Assembly: GCA_021812505.1 (NCBI GenBank)
Contig: JAKANG010000105.1
Coordinates: 1 to 6,054 of the forward strand
DNA from: Pseudomonadota bacterium
GTDB taxonomy: Bacteria; Pseudomonadota; Alphaproteobacteria; Rhizobiales; Beijerinckiaceae
Length of the DNA stretch: 6,054 nt
Reading direction: 5' to 3'
Positions 1 to 5,662 of the stretch are shown piece after piece; position 1 is the first letter of the stretch, and each line of letters opens with the position of its first letter. The position numbers were made by a program, and so were the translations under genes. Under the pieces are notes generated by a model. It was not told where the DNA came from, searched no databases, and saw nothing but the letters and a program-made list of their open reading frames with translations.

Positions 1-246
1 TCGCTTTACGGCAATCTGCGTCGCGAGCCGCGCCGCGAGGCGCTCTCGACCATCGAGGCGGCGGCCCTCAGCCTGTCGCGGCTGGAAAACAGGCCGGAGA
101 TCGAGACGGCCTTGCTGAAGGACTTTGCCGCCATGCTCGACAAATATCGCGCCGCCCTGGCGAGCGGCGCCGTCACCCCGCCCGAGCCAACGCGCAAGGC
201 GGGTCCGCCGCGGCGGCGGACGAGGAAGCCATCGTCCGCCAGTTGA
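1..246 (+). CDS. DTW-domain tRNA-uridine aminocarboxypropyltransferase, C-terminal part (5' end outside window)
   Basis: An open frame enters from the left edge and ends with TGA at 244-246, leaving 81 residues. Its first 22 residues (SLYGNLRREP, then ALSTIEAAA) match what I recall of the C-terminal block of DTW-domain proteins: an LRREP-type segment followed by an LSTIEA motif. Known members (TapT/TuaA type) transfer the aminocarboxypropyl group of S-adenosylmethionine to uridine in tRNA, giving acp3U in the cytoplasm. The DTW motif itself would lie upstream of the window, so the catalytic core cannot be checked. After a helical stretch (about residues 28-52) the protein ends in a Pro/Arg/Lys-rich tail (about residues 56-81, with PPRRRTRK) that could help bind RNA; that role is inference. 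The gene converges on the exported-protein gene to its right. The family call rests on short motifs read by eye. Confidence 0.62.
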   Translation, partial: SLYGNLRREPRREALSTIEAAALSLSRLENRPEIETALLKDFAAMLDKYRAALASGAVTPPEPTRKAGPPRRRTRKPSSAS

Positions 247-355
247 GCGGACGCGGGCTCGGGCCAAAATTCGGAATTCGACACTTTTCGGACCGTCTGC
301 GGCGCGGCAGGAAGGTCAGAAACCGCCTTCACAATCGATTTCGTAAAGACCGGCG

Positions 356-374
356 CCCGCCGAATCTTGGCGGG
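356..374. terminator. GC-rich hairpin between convergent genes (possible terminator)
   Basis: CCCGCC (356-361) and GGCGGG (369-374) are perfect complements around the 7-nt loop GAATCTT. The hairpin lies between the stop of the DTW-domain gene and the stop of the opposing exported-protein gene, where a two-way terminator is expected. No clear T-run follows on either strand, so a Rho-independent role is doubtful. It may simply be a stable structure at a Rho-dependent end. Confidence 0.25.
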
Positions 375-384
375 GGGTGCTGGC

Positions 385-403
385 GGGGCGACGGAATCGC
401 CCC
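385..403. terminator. Second GC-rich hairpin between convergent genes (possible terminator)
   Basis: GGGGCGA (385-391) pairs perfectly with TCGCCCC (397-403) around the 5-nt loop CGGAA. It sits 10 bp after the first hairpin and about 48 bp downstream of the exported-protein stop codon on the minus strand. As with the first hairpin, no T-tract follows in either direction. Two strong stems close together between converging genes suggest transcript ends there, but this is inference. The rest of the 247-450 gap shows nothing recognisable. Confidence 0.28.
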
Positions 404-450
404 CCGACGGCGCGCAAGCTCGCCGCGCTGTGCGGAACAGAGCGCAACCT

Positions 451-891
451 TTAACGCAGCGAAATGACGAGCCCACTGAGGTCGGCATTGGCGATCAAGC
501 CGACTTGGCGCCCTTGCAGTTCCAAAAGGGCGCCCTTCTCGTTGGTCAACGCGATCACGCGCGCGCCAAGGACCAGCGCCGCGCCAACGCCGCCGGCGCC
601 ATAAACGCCTGCGACATCCGATGGCCTGCGAATGTGGCTGACGCGGCCATAGAATTCCGTTTCCGACAAGCCGAACACGAGGCCCGCGTCCACGCCGCCG
701 ATCGACAAAGGATAGCGCCGTCCATGAAATGTCAGCGTGCCCGACCCGCCGTTCGCGCCAATGAACCAGCCTCCCTTGACGACCGACAAGCGGACAAAAC
801 CACTGTCGGCATAGGCCGCCGATGAAAAATTCGCGCCCATCGCAACAGTCAGAGCGATAACAGCTACCCAAAATCGACGCCAATTCTGCAT
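451..891 (-). CDS. Small exported protein of unknown function
   Basis: This is a 146-residue protein with a clear Sec signal peptide: positively charged start (MQNWRRFW), hydrophobic core at about residues 8-20, and a signal peptidase I site AYA|D after residue 28. The mature part is about 118 residues with no cysteine. It is rich in Gly, Val and Leu in an alternating beta-strand-like pattern. Recognisable stretches are [43 protein letters not shown] and the C-terminal [12 protein letters not shown] recall similar exported hypothetical proteins in alphaproteobacteria, often with the same [11 protein letters not shown] and NEKGxxLxLxG segments, but cannot name a family or function. Periplasmic location is inferred. 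The ATG at 889-891 is supported by GGGGGAG about 8 nt upstream and by the signal peptide beginning there. The gene is monocistronic here, divergent from rlmN and convergent with the DTW-domain gene. Confidence 0.82.
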   Translation of the reverse strand: MQNWRRFWVAVIALTVAMGANFSSAAYADSGFVRLSVVKGGWFIGANGGSGTLTFHGRRYPLSIGGVDAGLVFGLSETEFYGRVSHIRRPSDVAGVYGAGGVGAALVLGARVIALTNEKGALLELQGRQVGLIANADLSGLVISLR

Positions 892-908
892 TTGGGCGCT
901 CCCCCGAA

Positions 909-925
909 AAATCGGTTCCCGATTT
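909..925. promoter_or_regulatory. Inverted repeat in the leader of the exported-protein gene
   Basis: AAATCGG (909-915) and CCGATTT (919-925) form a perfect 7-bp inverted repeat with spacer TTC. It lies 18-34 bp upstream of the minus-strand start codon and just downstream of the proposed -10 box (930-935), covering the likely transcription start. This placement suits a repressor operator or a 5' hairpin in the messenger. No regulator is encoded next to it, so the role is inference. Confidence 0.35.
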
Positions 926-929
926 GCAA

Positions 930-958
930 ATTGTAGGCGTCCCGAAAACGAATTGAAA
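930..958 (-). promoter_or_regulatory. Putative promoter of the exported-protein gene
   Basis: Read on the minus strand, the hexamer TTTCAA (953-958) is followed by a 17-nt spacer and TACAAT (930-935). The -10 matches the sigma-70 consensus at 5 of 6 positions and the -35 at 3 of 6. The start codon at 891 gives a leader of about 30 nt that contains the GGGGGAG ribosome binding site. Moderately convincing by eye only. Confidence 0.38.
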
Positions 959-972
959 GACCAAAGGCGTCG

Positions 973-995
973 GCCGATCGCGCTTCCGCGTCGGC
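973..995. other. Strong hairpin in the exported-protein/rlmN divergent region
   Basis: GCCGA-T-CGCG (973-982) pairs with CGCG-TCGGC (987-995) across the loop CTTC, with one unpaired T. It lies 155 bp before the rlmN start and on the upstream side of the exported-protein promoter. It could be a leader structure of rlmN if transcription starts before it, or just GC-rich palindromic sequence. The rest of the 892-1150 region has only a weak candidate rlmN promoter: TTTCCC at 1088-1093, 17 nt, then TATTCA at 1111-1116. Confidence 0.25.
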
Positions 996-1150
996 GGCTT
1001 CTCTATCGACACCGGCGCAATGTCACGTCTGCTTCCCCGACCCGAGGCCGCAAGGCGAACCGAGGCGTTGCGCCTGAATTTCAACGGTTTCCCCGGCGCG
1101 GCGTTTGTGCTATTCAGCGCCTTCACGTCTCCCGAAAAGTCAAGGACGCC

Positions 1151-2350
1151 ATGAGTCTGGCGGAACAGGCCGCGCCTGAACAGATTGCCGTTTTCCCCGC
1201 GACGAAGCCCTCGCTCGCCGGGTTGACGCGCGCCGGACTGGCCGACGCCTTGCGCGAGATCGGGACGCCGGATCGTGAGATCCGCATGCGCGTGTCGCAG
1301 CTCTGGCACTGGATCTATTTTCAGGGCGCGCAAAATTTCGACGTCATGCTCAATGTCTCCAAGGCCATGCGCCAGAGGCTCGCAGAGCATTTTTCGCTGG
1401 CGCGGCCTGAGGTCGTCGAGGAGCAGGTCTCCGCCGACGGCACCCGCAAATGGCTGATCCGCATGCCGCCGGTCGATCGGCTCGACAAGGGCGCGGAAGT
1501 CGAATGCGTCTATATCCCGGAGGCGGATCGCGGCACTTTGTGCGTGTCGAGTCAGGTCGGCTGCACACTCAATTGCACCTTCTGCCATACCGGGACGCAA
1601 AGGCTCGTCCGCAACCTGACCGCGCAGGAGATCGTGGCCCAGCTTGTGGTCGCGCGTGAAAGGCTGGGCGATTTCCCCGGCCTGACTCCGCCGGACAATG
1701 GCCTGATCCCCTCGGGCGAAGGCGTGCGCGCCGTCTCGAACATCGTCTTCATGGGTATGGGCGAGCCGCTCTATAATTTCGAGAATGTCCGCGACGCGGT
1801 CGATGTTCTTTCGGATGGCGACGGGCTGTCCCTGTCGAAGCGACGCATCACCGTTTCGACCTCCGGCGTGGTGCCGGAGATCGAAAGGCTCGGCGCGGAG
1901 GCCGGCGCGGCTCTGGCGATCTCGCTCCATGCCGTGCGCGACGACCTGCGCGATAAGCTCGTGCCGCTCAACAGGAAATATCCGATCAAGGAACTGTTGC
2001 AGGCCTGCCGCGACTACCCCGGCGCCTCCAACGCCCGGCGCATCACCTTCGAATATGTGATGCTGAAGGGCGTGAACGATTCTCCGGCCGAGGCGCGCGA
2101 ACTGGTGCGGCTGCTCAAGGGCATTCCGGCCAAGATCAATCTCATTCCCTTCAATCCCTGGCCCGGCGCGCCCTATGAGTGCTCGGATTGGGATCGAATA
2201 GAAAAATTCTCCGACATCGTCTTCAACGCCGGCTATGCCAGTCCGGTGCGCACGCCGCGCGGCCGCGACATCCTTGCCGCCTGCGGCCAGCTCAAGAGCG
2301 AGACGGAAAAGCTGCGCGCTCGCGCGCGGCTGGCGGCGGAGCTGGACTAG
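1151..2350 (+). CDS. rlmN: Dual-specificity 23S rRNA A2503 / tRNA A37 C2-methyltransferase RlmN
   Basis: A 399-residue radical-SAM enzyme that methylates C2 of A2503 in 23S rRNA and, in the known family, A37 of certain tRNAs, tuning peptidyl-transferase function and accuracy. The iron-sulfur cluster motif is CTLNCTFC with C138, C142 and C145. C131 (in [10 protein letters not shown]) and C378 (in AACGQL) match E. coli C118 and C355, the pair used for methyl transfer and protein-RNA adduct resolution. The SAM-binding segment MGMGEPLYN starts at residue 201, and VRTPRGRDI precedes C378. All key residues are present and the length is usual for the family. The ATG at 1151 has AAGGA at 1142-1146. 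The frame stays open upstream to a TTG at 953, but that extension is Arg-rich, lacks family resemblance and was not used. The stop overlaps the stop of the opposing ohr gene by 3 bases within CTAG. Confidence 0.97.
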   Translation: MSLAEQAAPEQIAVFPATKPSLAGLTRAGLADALREIGTPDREIRMRVSQLWHWIYFQGAQNFDVMLNVSKAMRQRLAEHFSLARPEVVEEQVSADGTRKWLIRMPPVDRLDKGAEVECVYIPEADRGTLCVSSQVGCTLNCTFCHTGTQRLVRNLTAQEIVAQLVVARERLGDFPGLTPPDNGLIPSGEGVRAVSNIVFMGMGEPLYNFENVRDAVDVLSDGDGLSLSKRRITVSTSGVVPEIERLGAEAGAALAISLHAVRDDLRDKLVPLNRKYPIKELLQACRDYPGASNARRITFEYVMLKGVNDSPAEARELVRLLKGIPAKINLIPFNPWPGAPYECSDWDRIEKFSDIVFNAGYASPVRTPRGRDILAACGQLKSETEKLRARARLAAELD

Positions 2351-2790
2351 CCGCCCTCGACCTCCAGATGGAAGGGGATATTGCCGCGCGTCGCGTGGCT
2401 GTAGGGGCAGACCATTTCGTGGGCTTCCTCGACGATCTTGCGCAATTCGGCGGTCGGAAGGCTCTTGGCCGTGACCTTCATGTCGACGCCTATGCCGAAG
2501 CCGCCGCCGTCGCGCGGCCCGACGGAGACCTTGCAGGTCACTTTCGCGTCCGGGATCTTCACCTTGTGCTGGGAAGCGACGAATTCGACCGCGCCGCCGA
2601 AACAGGCGGCGTAACCGGCGGCGAAAAGATGTTCGGGCGTGGTCGTGCCGGGCAGGCCGGGGCCGCCCATGCCCTTGCGCACCGAGAGATCGACGCTGAC
2701 CGAACCGTCCTCGGTCTGCGAATGGCCGTTGCGCCCGCCCGTATTATGGGCGACGGCGTTTTCCAGAACTTTGATCTTGTAGGCGGTCAT
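2347..2790 (-). CDS. ohr: Organic hydroperoxide resistance protein, Ohr subfamily of OsmC/Ohr
   Basis: A 147-residue cytoplasmic thiol peroxidase that reduces organic and fatty-acid hydroperoxides; Ohr enzymes are usually recycled by lipoylated proteins. The two reactive cysteines are C63 (in [16 protein letters not shown]) and C128 (in [15 protein letters not shown]). R20 and E53 (in [14 protein letters not shown]) match the conserved Arg and Glu of the Ohr active site. An N-terminal TGGRNG segment and the [11 protein letters not shown] signature point to Ohr rather than OsmC. C86 is an additional, non-catalytic cysteine. Length is normal. The ATG at 2788-2790 is preceded on its strand by AAGGGAG (2797-2803). 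No ohrR-type regulator gene is inside the window, and I found no TACAATT-type OhrR palindrome upstream. The gene is divergent from the RecD-like helicase and ends inside the rlmN stop codon. Confidence 0.95.
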   Translation of the reverse strand: MTAYKIKVLENAVAHNTGGRNGHSQTEDGSVSVDLSVRKGMGGPGLPGTTTPEHLFAAGYAACFGGAVEFVASQHKVKIPDAKVTCKVSVGPRDGGGFGIGVDMKVTAKSLPTAELRKIVEEAHEMVCPYSHATRGNIPFHLEVEGG

Positions 2791-2823
2791 GGCGATCTCC
2801 CTTCGTCGCGTGCCGTGGAATAA

Positions 2824-2836
2824 CCGCCAAAGGCGG
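2824..2836. promoter_or_regulatory. Inverted repeat CCGCC-AAA-GGCGG upstream of ohr
   Basis: A perfect 5-bp inverted repeat with a 3-nt centre lies 34-46 bp upstream of the ohr start, in the divergent ohr/helicase region. The position is where a promoter or operator of ohr would be expected. It is short and GC-rich, so chance is possible. It does not resemble the AT-rich palindrome known for OhrR. Confidence 0.22.
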
Positions 2837-2897
2837 AGGAAGTTGCGCGGCCTTTTCAGAACCTGTCCCGTCGCTCTCGCCTTTTTCGCTTTTGTTC

Positions 2898-2903
2898 TAT
2901 AAA
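2898..2903 (+). promoter_or_regulatory. Candidate -10 box for the RecD-like helicase gene
   Basis: TATAAA sits 77 bp before the chosen ATG, within the only AT-rich patch of the divergent region (about 2882-2910). No convincing -35 hexamer is found at 16-18 nt upstream (TCTCGC at 17 nt). The call is therefore weak and rests on the -10 alone. Confidence 0.25.
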
Positions 2904-2980
2904 GGTTCTTGCGGCGGCGACGCCGGACGACGTCGCTGGCGAATCACGGGCGGCGCTGGCCCGGGGCATTGGGCGGGAAA

Positions 2981-4075
2981 ATGGACTGGTCCGCGCAGCA
3001 GGATAAAGCTTTGGCCGCCGTCGCGGACTGGATCAGGGAGGCGGGCGGCCCCCAGATCTTCCGGATGTTCGGTTACGCAGGAACCGGCAAGACCACTCTG
3101 GCGCGCCATGTCGCCGAAAATGTCGATGGCGAGGTTCATTTCGCGGCCTTCACCGGCAAGGCGGCGCTGGTTTTGCGCGAAAAAGGCTGCGGCGAGGCGC
3201 GCACCATCCATTCGCTGATCTACCGGCCCAAGGACCTCGACAGCGAGGAGCCGAGCTTCGTCCTCAACGAAGACAGTCCCGCGGCGCGGGCGAGCCTGAT
3301 CGTCGTCGATGAATGTTCGATGGTGGATGAGGAACTCGGCCGCGACCTGCTGTCCTTCGGCAAGAAGGTGCTGGTCCTCGGCGATCCGGCGCAATTGCCG
3401 CCCGTCAAGGGCGGCGGCTTTTTCACCGAGGCTGCGCCCGACGTGATGCTGACCGAAGTCCATCGCCAGGCGGCGGATAATCCGATCGTGCGGCTTTCCA
3501 TGCGGATCCGGGCCGGGGAAAGGCTGGCGCCCGGCGACCATGGCGCGATGCGGGTCGTGCCGCGCTCCGCCATCGACGCCGATCTGGTCAAGACGGCGGA
3601 TCAGGTGCTGGTCGGGCTCAACAAGACGCGCCGCGCCTACAACAAAAGGCTGCGCGAGATCTTCGGCTTCAGGGAGGCCTTGCCGGAAGTCGGCGAAAAA
3701 CTCGTCTGCCTGCGCAACGACAAGACCAAGGGCCTGCTCAATGGCGCGATCTTCCGGGTCGCGCGGGCGTCCGGCGTGCGCCGCGCGCGCTATCGCATGA
3801 GCCTGACGCCGGAGGAGGCGCCGGGCGTTAAGCCGATCCGGGTCGGGGTGATCCCGGCGCTGCTGAATGGCGACGAAGAGGCTGTTTCCTTCGCCCAACG
3901 CCGGGAATCGGACGAATTCGACTATGGCTATGCGCTGACCGTCCACAAGGCGCAGGGCTCGCAATGGGACAAGGTCGTGCTGTTCGATGAGAGCTGGGCC
4001 TTCCGCGAGAACCGCGAGCGCTGGCTTTACACCGGGGTCACGCGGGCGGCCAAGGAACTGACCGTGGTGATTTGA
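2981..4075 (+). CDS. Compact RecD-like superfamily 1B DNA helicase (ATP-dependent)
   Basis: A 364-residue protein with the ordered motifs of an SF1 helicase of the RecD/Dda type. Walker A is GYAGTGKTT (31-39, K37), and Walker B/DExx is VVDECSM (D110-E111). Motif III is GDPAQLPPV (from 134), motif IV-like EVHRQ (159-163), VHKAQGSQWD (from 321) is motif V, and TGVTRA (351-356) carries the motif VI arginine R355. These show ATP-driven 5'-3' type translocation on DNA as the likely activity. The protein is about half the size of RecD or RecD2 and has no N-terminal extension before the motor, so it looks like a stand-alone motor rather than an exonuclease V subunit. No recB or recC genes are adjacent. 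The ATG at 2981 (MDWSAQQDKAL, the usual helicase start helix) was chosen over an in-frame TTG at 2909. The site before it, GGGCGGGAAA, is a poor ribosome binding site. The biological role, probably repair or replication support, is inferred. Confidence 0.9.
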   Translation: MDWSAQQDKALAAVADWIREAGGPQIFRMFGYAGTGKTTLARHVAENVDGEVHFAAFTGKAALVLREKGCGEARTIHSLIYRPKDLDSEEPSFVLNEDSPAARASLIVVDECSMVDEELGRDLLSFGKKVLVLGDPAQLPPVKGGGFFTEAAPDVMLTEVHRQAADNPIVRLSMRIRAGERLAPGDHGAMRVVPRSAIDADLVKTADQVLVGLNKTRRAYNKRLREIFGFREALPEVGEKLVCLRNDKTKGLLNGAIFRVARASGVRRARYRMSLTPEEAPGVKPIRVGVIPALLNGDEEAVSFAQRRESDEFDYGYALTVHKAQGSQWDKVVLFDESWAFRENRERWLYTGVTRAAKELTVVI

Positions 4076-4108
4076 GGCGCTAGATTCGTTCCTCCCCTCG
4101 CCATCTTG

Positions 4109-4136
4109 TTGACGTCATATTGCGGCGCAATAAGTG
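4109..4136 (+). promoter_or_regulatory. Putative promoter with operator-like inverted repeat, MaoC-PTA/ackA operon
   Basis: TTGACG (4109-4114, 5 of 6 to the -35 consensus) is followed at 16 nt by TAAGTG (4131-4136, 3 of 6 to the -10). The spacer holds TATTGC-GGC-GCAATA (4118-4132), a perfect 6-bp inverted repeat touching the -10. The -35 also overlaps the palindrome TGACGTCA (4110-4117). An inverted repeat between -35 and -10 is a typical repressor position. The TTGC-N3-GCAA core recalls TGC/GCA-type sites reported for the PHB regulator PhaR/AniA, which is only a suggestion. The leader to the ATG at 4194 would be about 50 nt. The remainder of 4076-4193 shows no clear terminator for the helicase gene. 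Confidence 0.4.
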
Positions 4137-4193
4137 GATTCGGCGGGGCGCGCGCGATAAGGTTTCGGGCGATCTCCGCGACGAGAGGCGGCC

Positions 4194-5624
4194 ATGAAGA
4201 CGGCGAAAACCATCACCAACAAGACCTGGGCGCAGCTTCAGGTCGGCGATTCGGCCTCGATCGAGCGGGTCTGTTCCGACCGCGATCTCCTGCTCTTCGC
4301 CCATGTCTCGGGCAACACCAATCCGCTGATGCTGCCAGGCGAGGAGGGCGCAAGGCCGGCGCCGGCGCCGATCGCGCCGTCGATGTGGGTCGGGTCGCTG
4401 GTTTCGGCGGTGCTCGGCAATATTCTTCCCGGTCCGGGAACGCTTTACCTCGAACAGGATCTGCAATTCCTGGCCCGCGTCCATGTCGGCGACCGGCTGA
4501 AAGTGACCGTGACCTGCCGCGAGAAACGCGCCGAGCCGGTCGTCGTTTTCGACACGCTCATCGTCAATGACAAGGGCGAAACCGTCAGCAAGGGCGAGGC
4601 GGTGGTGAATGCGCCGACGCAAACGATCGAGACGCCGGAGCGCGAACTGCCGCCTCTCATCCTGGAGGAGAAGGAGCAGTTCCCGCACCTCATCGCGCTC
4701 GCCGCGCAATTGCCGCGCCTCAAGACCGTGGTGGTCTGCCCGGAAAACCAGAATTCGCTCGGCGGGCCGCTGCTGGCCTGGGAAAAGGGCCTGATCGAGC
4801 CGATCTTCATCGGCGATCCCCAACGCATCGCCGCCGCCGCCAAGGAGCTCGGCGCCGACATCGCGCCGTTCACGGTCATCGACGAGAAGAACCACCGCGC
4901 CGCGGCCGCCAAGGCCGTCGCCATGGTTCGCGCGGGCGAGGCGGGCGCCGTGATGAAGGGCGACCTCCATTCCGACGACCTGCTCGCGGCGGTGGTGGCC
5001 AAGGAAAGCGGGCTCCGCGCGGGACGCCGCATCAGCCACGTCTTCGTGCTCGACACCCTCACCCTCGACGACCTGCTGTTCGTTTCGGACGCCGCGATCA
5101 ACATCGCGCCCGACCTGCTGACCAAGGTGGACATCGTCCAGAACGCCATCGATCTCGCGCTGGCCTGCGGCGTCGAGCCCAAGGTCGGCGTGCTTTCGGC
5201 GGTCGAGATCATCAATCCGGCGATCGCCTCGACGCTCGATGCGGCCGTGCTCTCGAAAATGGCCGAGCGCGGCCAGATTCGCGGCGGCTTCGTCGATGGA
5301 CCGCTGGCGATGGACAACGCCATCGACATGGATGCGGCGCGCACCAAGGGCATCGCCTCGCTGGTCGCCGGCCGCGCCAATGTCCTGATCGCGCCCAATC
5401 TCGAATCGGGCAACATGCTGGCGAAGGAGCTGACCTTCGTCTCCCATGCCGAGGCCGCCGGCCTCGTCGTCGGCGCCGCCGCCCCGGTCATGCTCACGAG
5501 CCGCGCCGACAATGAAAAGGCCCGGCTCGTCTCTTGCGCCTTGGCCCAGCTCTACGCCTACTGGCGCAAGAACGGCCGGGCCTTCACGGGCGCCGCGGCG
5601 GACAAGGCGCTCGCCGCCGAATAA
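4194..5624 (+). CDS. Bifunctional MaoC-like (enoyl-CoA hydratase-type) domain / phosphate acetyl(butyryl)transferase fusion
   Basis: A 476-residue cytoplasmic two-domain protein, of the type usually annotated as bifunctional enoyl-CoA hydratase/phosphate acetyltransferase. Residues 10-145 are a MaoC hot-dog domain, seen in VGDSASIERV, FAHVSGNTNPLM (35-46) and LPGPGTLYLEQDLQF. Residues 175-465 are a phosphate acyltransferase domain, converting acyl-CoA plus phosphate to acyl phosphate plus CoA. Its marks are VVVCPENQNS (from 179), FIGDP (to 209), VMKGDLHSDDLL (from 253), PKVGVLSAVEIINP (from 329), DGPLAMDNA (from 368) and PNLESGNMLAKEL. SAVEIINP and DGPLAMDNA resemble the phosphate butyryltransferase branch. 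In the MaoC domain the catalytic Asp and His of R-hydratases are replaced by N41 and M46, so hydratase activity is doubtful. The ATG at 4194 has GAGAGG at 4183-4188. An acetate kinase begins 38 bp downstream, which fits an acetyl-phosphate pathway operon. Confidence 0.93.
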   Translation: MKTAKTITNKTWAQLQVGDSASIERVCSDRDLLLFAHVSGNTNPLMLPGEEGARPAPAPIAPSMWVGSLVSAVLGNILPGPGTLYLEQDLQFLARVHVGDRLKVTVTCREKRAEPVVVFDTLIVNDKGETVSKGEAVVNAPTQTIETPERELPPLILEEKEQFPHLIALAAQLPRLKTVVVCPENQNSLGGPLLAWEKGLIEPIFIGDPQRIAAAAKELGADIAPFTVIDEKNHRAAAAKAVAMVRAGEAGAVMKGDLHSDDLLAAVVAKESGLRAGRRISHVFVLDTLTLDDLLFVSDAAINIAPDLLTKVDIVQNAIDLALACGVEPKVGVLSAVEIINPAIASTLDAAVLSKMAERGQIRGGFVDGPLAMDNAIDMDAARTKGIASLVAGRANVLIAPNLESGNMLAKELTFVSHAEAAGLVVGAAAPVMLTSRADNEKARLVSCALAQLYAYWRKNGRAFTGAAADKALAAE

Positions 5625-5662
5625 TCGCAGCCCGCGCGGAACATCATCGAAACAGGGGTCAC

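Noticed and set aside
953..1150. N-terminal extension of RlmN from a TTG at 953
   Set aside because: The 66 added residues are Arg-rich and unlike the family, and would run through the divergent promoter region. The ATG at 1151 has its own AAGGA.
329..1930. Long minus-strand open frame (533 codons) across the exported-protein gene and rlmN
   Set aside because: It is antisense to rlmN with its intact radical-SAM motifs, overlaps the exported-protein gene in another frame, and its product is Arg-rich with no recognisable motif. This is typical of high-GC shadow frames.
2909..2980. N-terminal extension of the helicase from a TTG at 2909
   Set aside because: The 24 added residues (MRRRRRTT...) are low-complexity and basic, start almost on the candidate -10 box, and do not fit the usual MDW-type start of these proteins.
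2897..3964. Long minus-strand open frame (355 codons) opposite the RecD-like helicase
   Set aside because: It is fully antisense to a gene with all helicase motifs, and the translated product has His/Asp/Arg-rich composition characteristic of antisense high-GC frames.
4109..4133. Pho box (PhoB site) upstream of the acetyl-phosphate operon
   Set aside because: I recall phosphate control of a pta-ackA operon in rhizobia, so I looked for paired CTGTCAT-like repeats. Only one poor half (ACGTCAT) is present with no partner 11 bp away.
4080..5512. Two long minus-strand open frames opposite the MaoC-PTA gene
   Set aside because: Both overlap each other and a well-supported fusion gene, and show no family motifs or ribosome binding sites.
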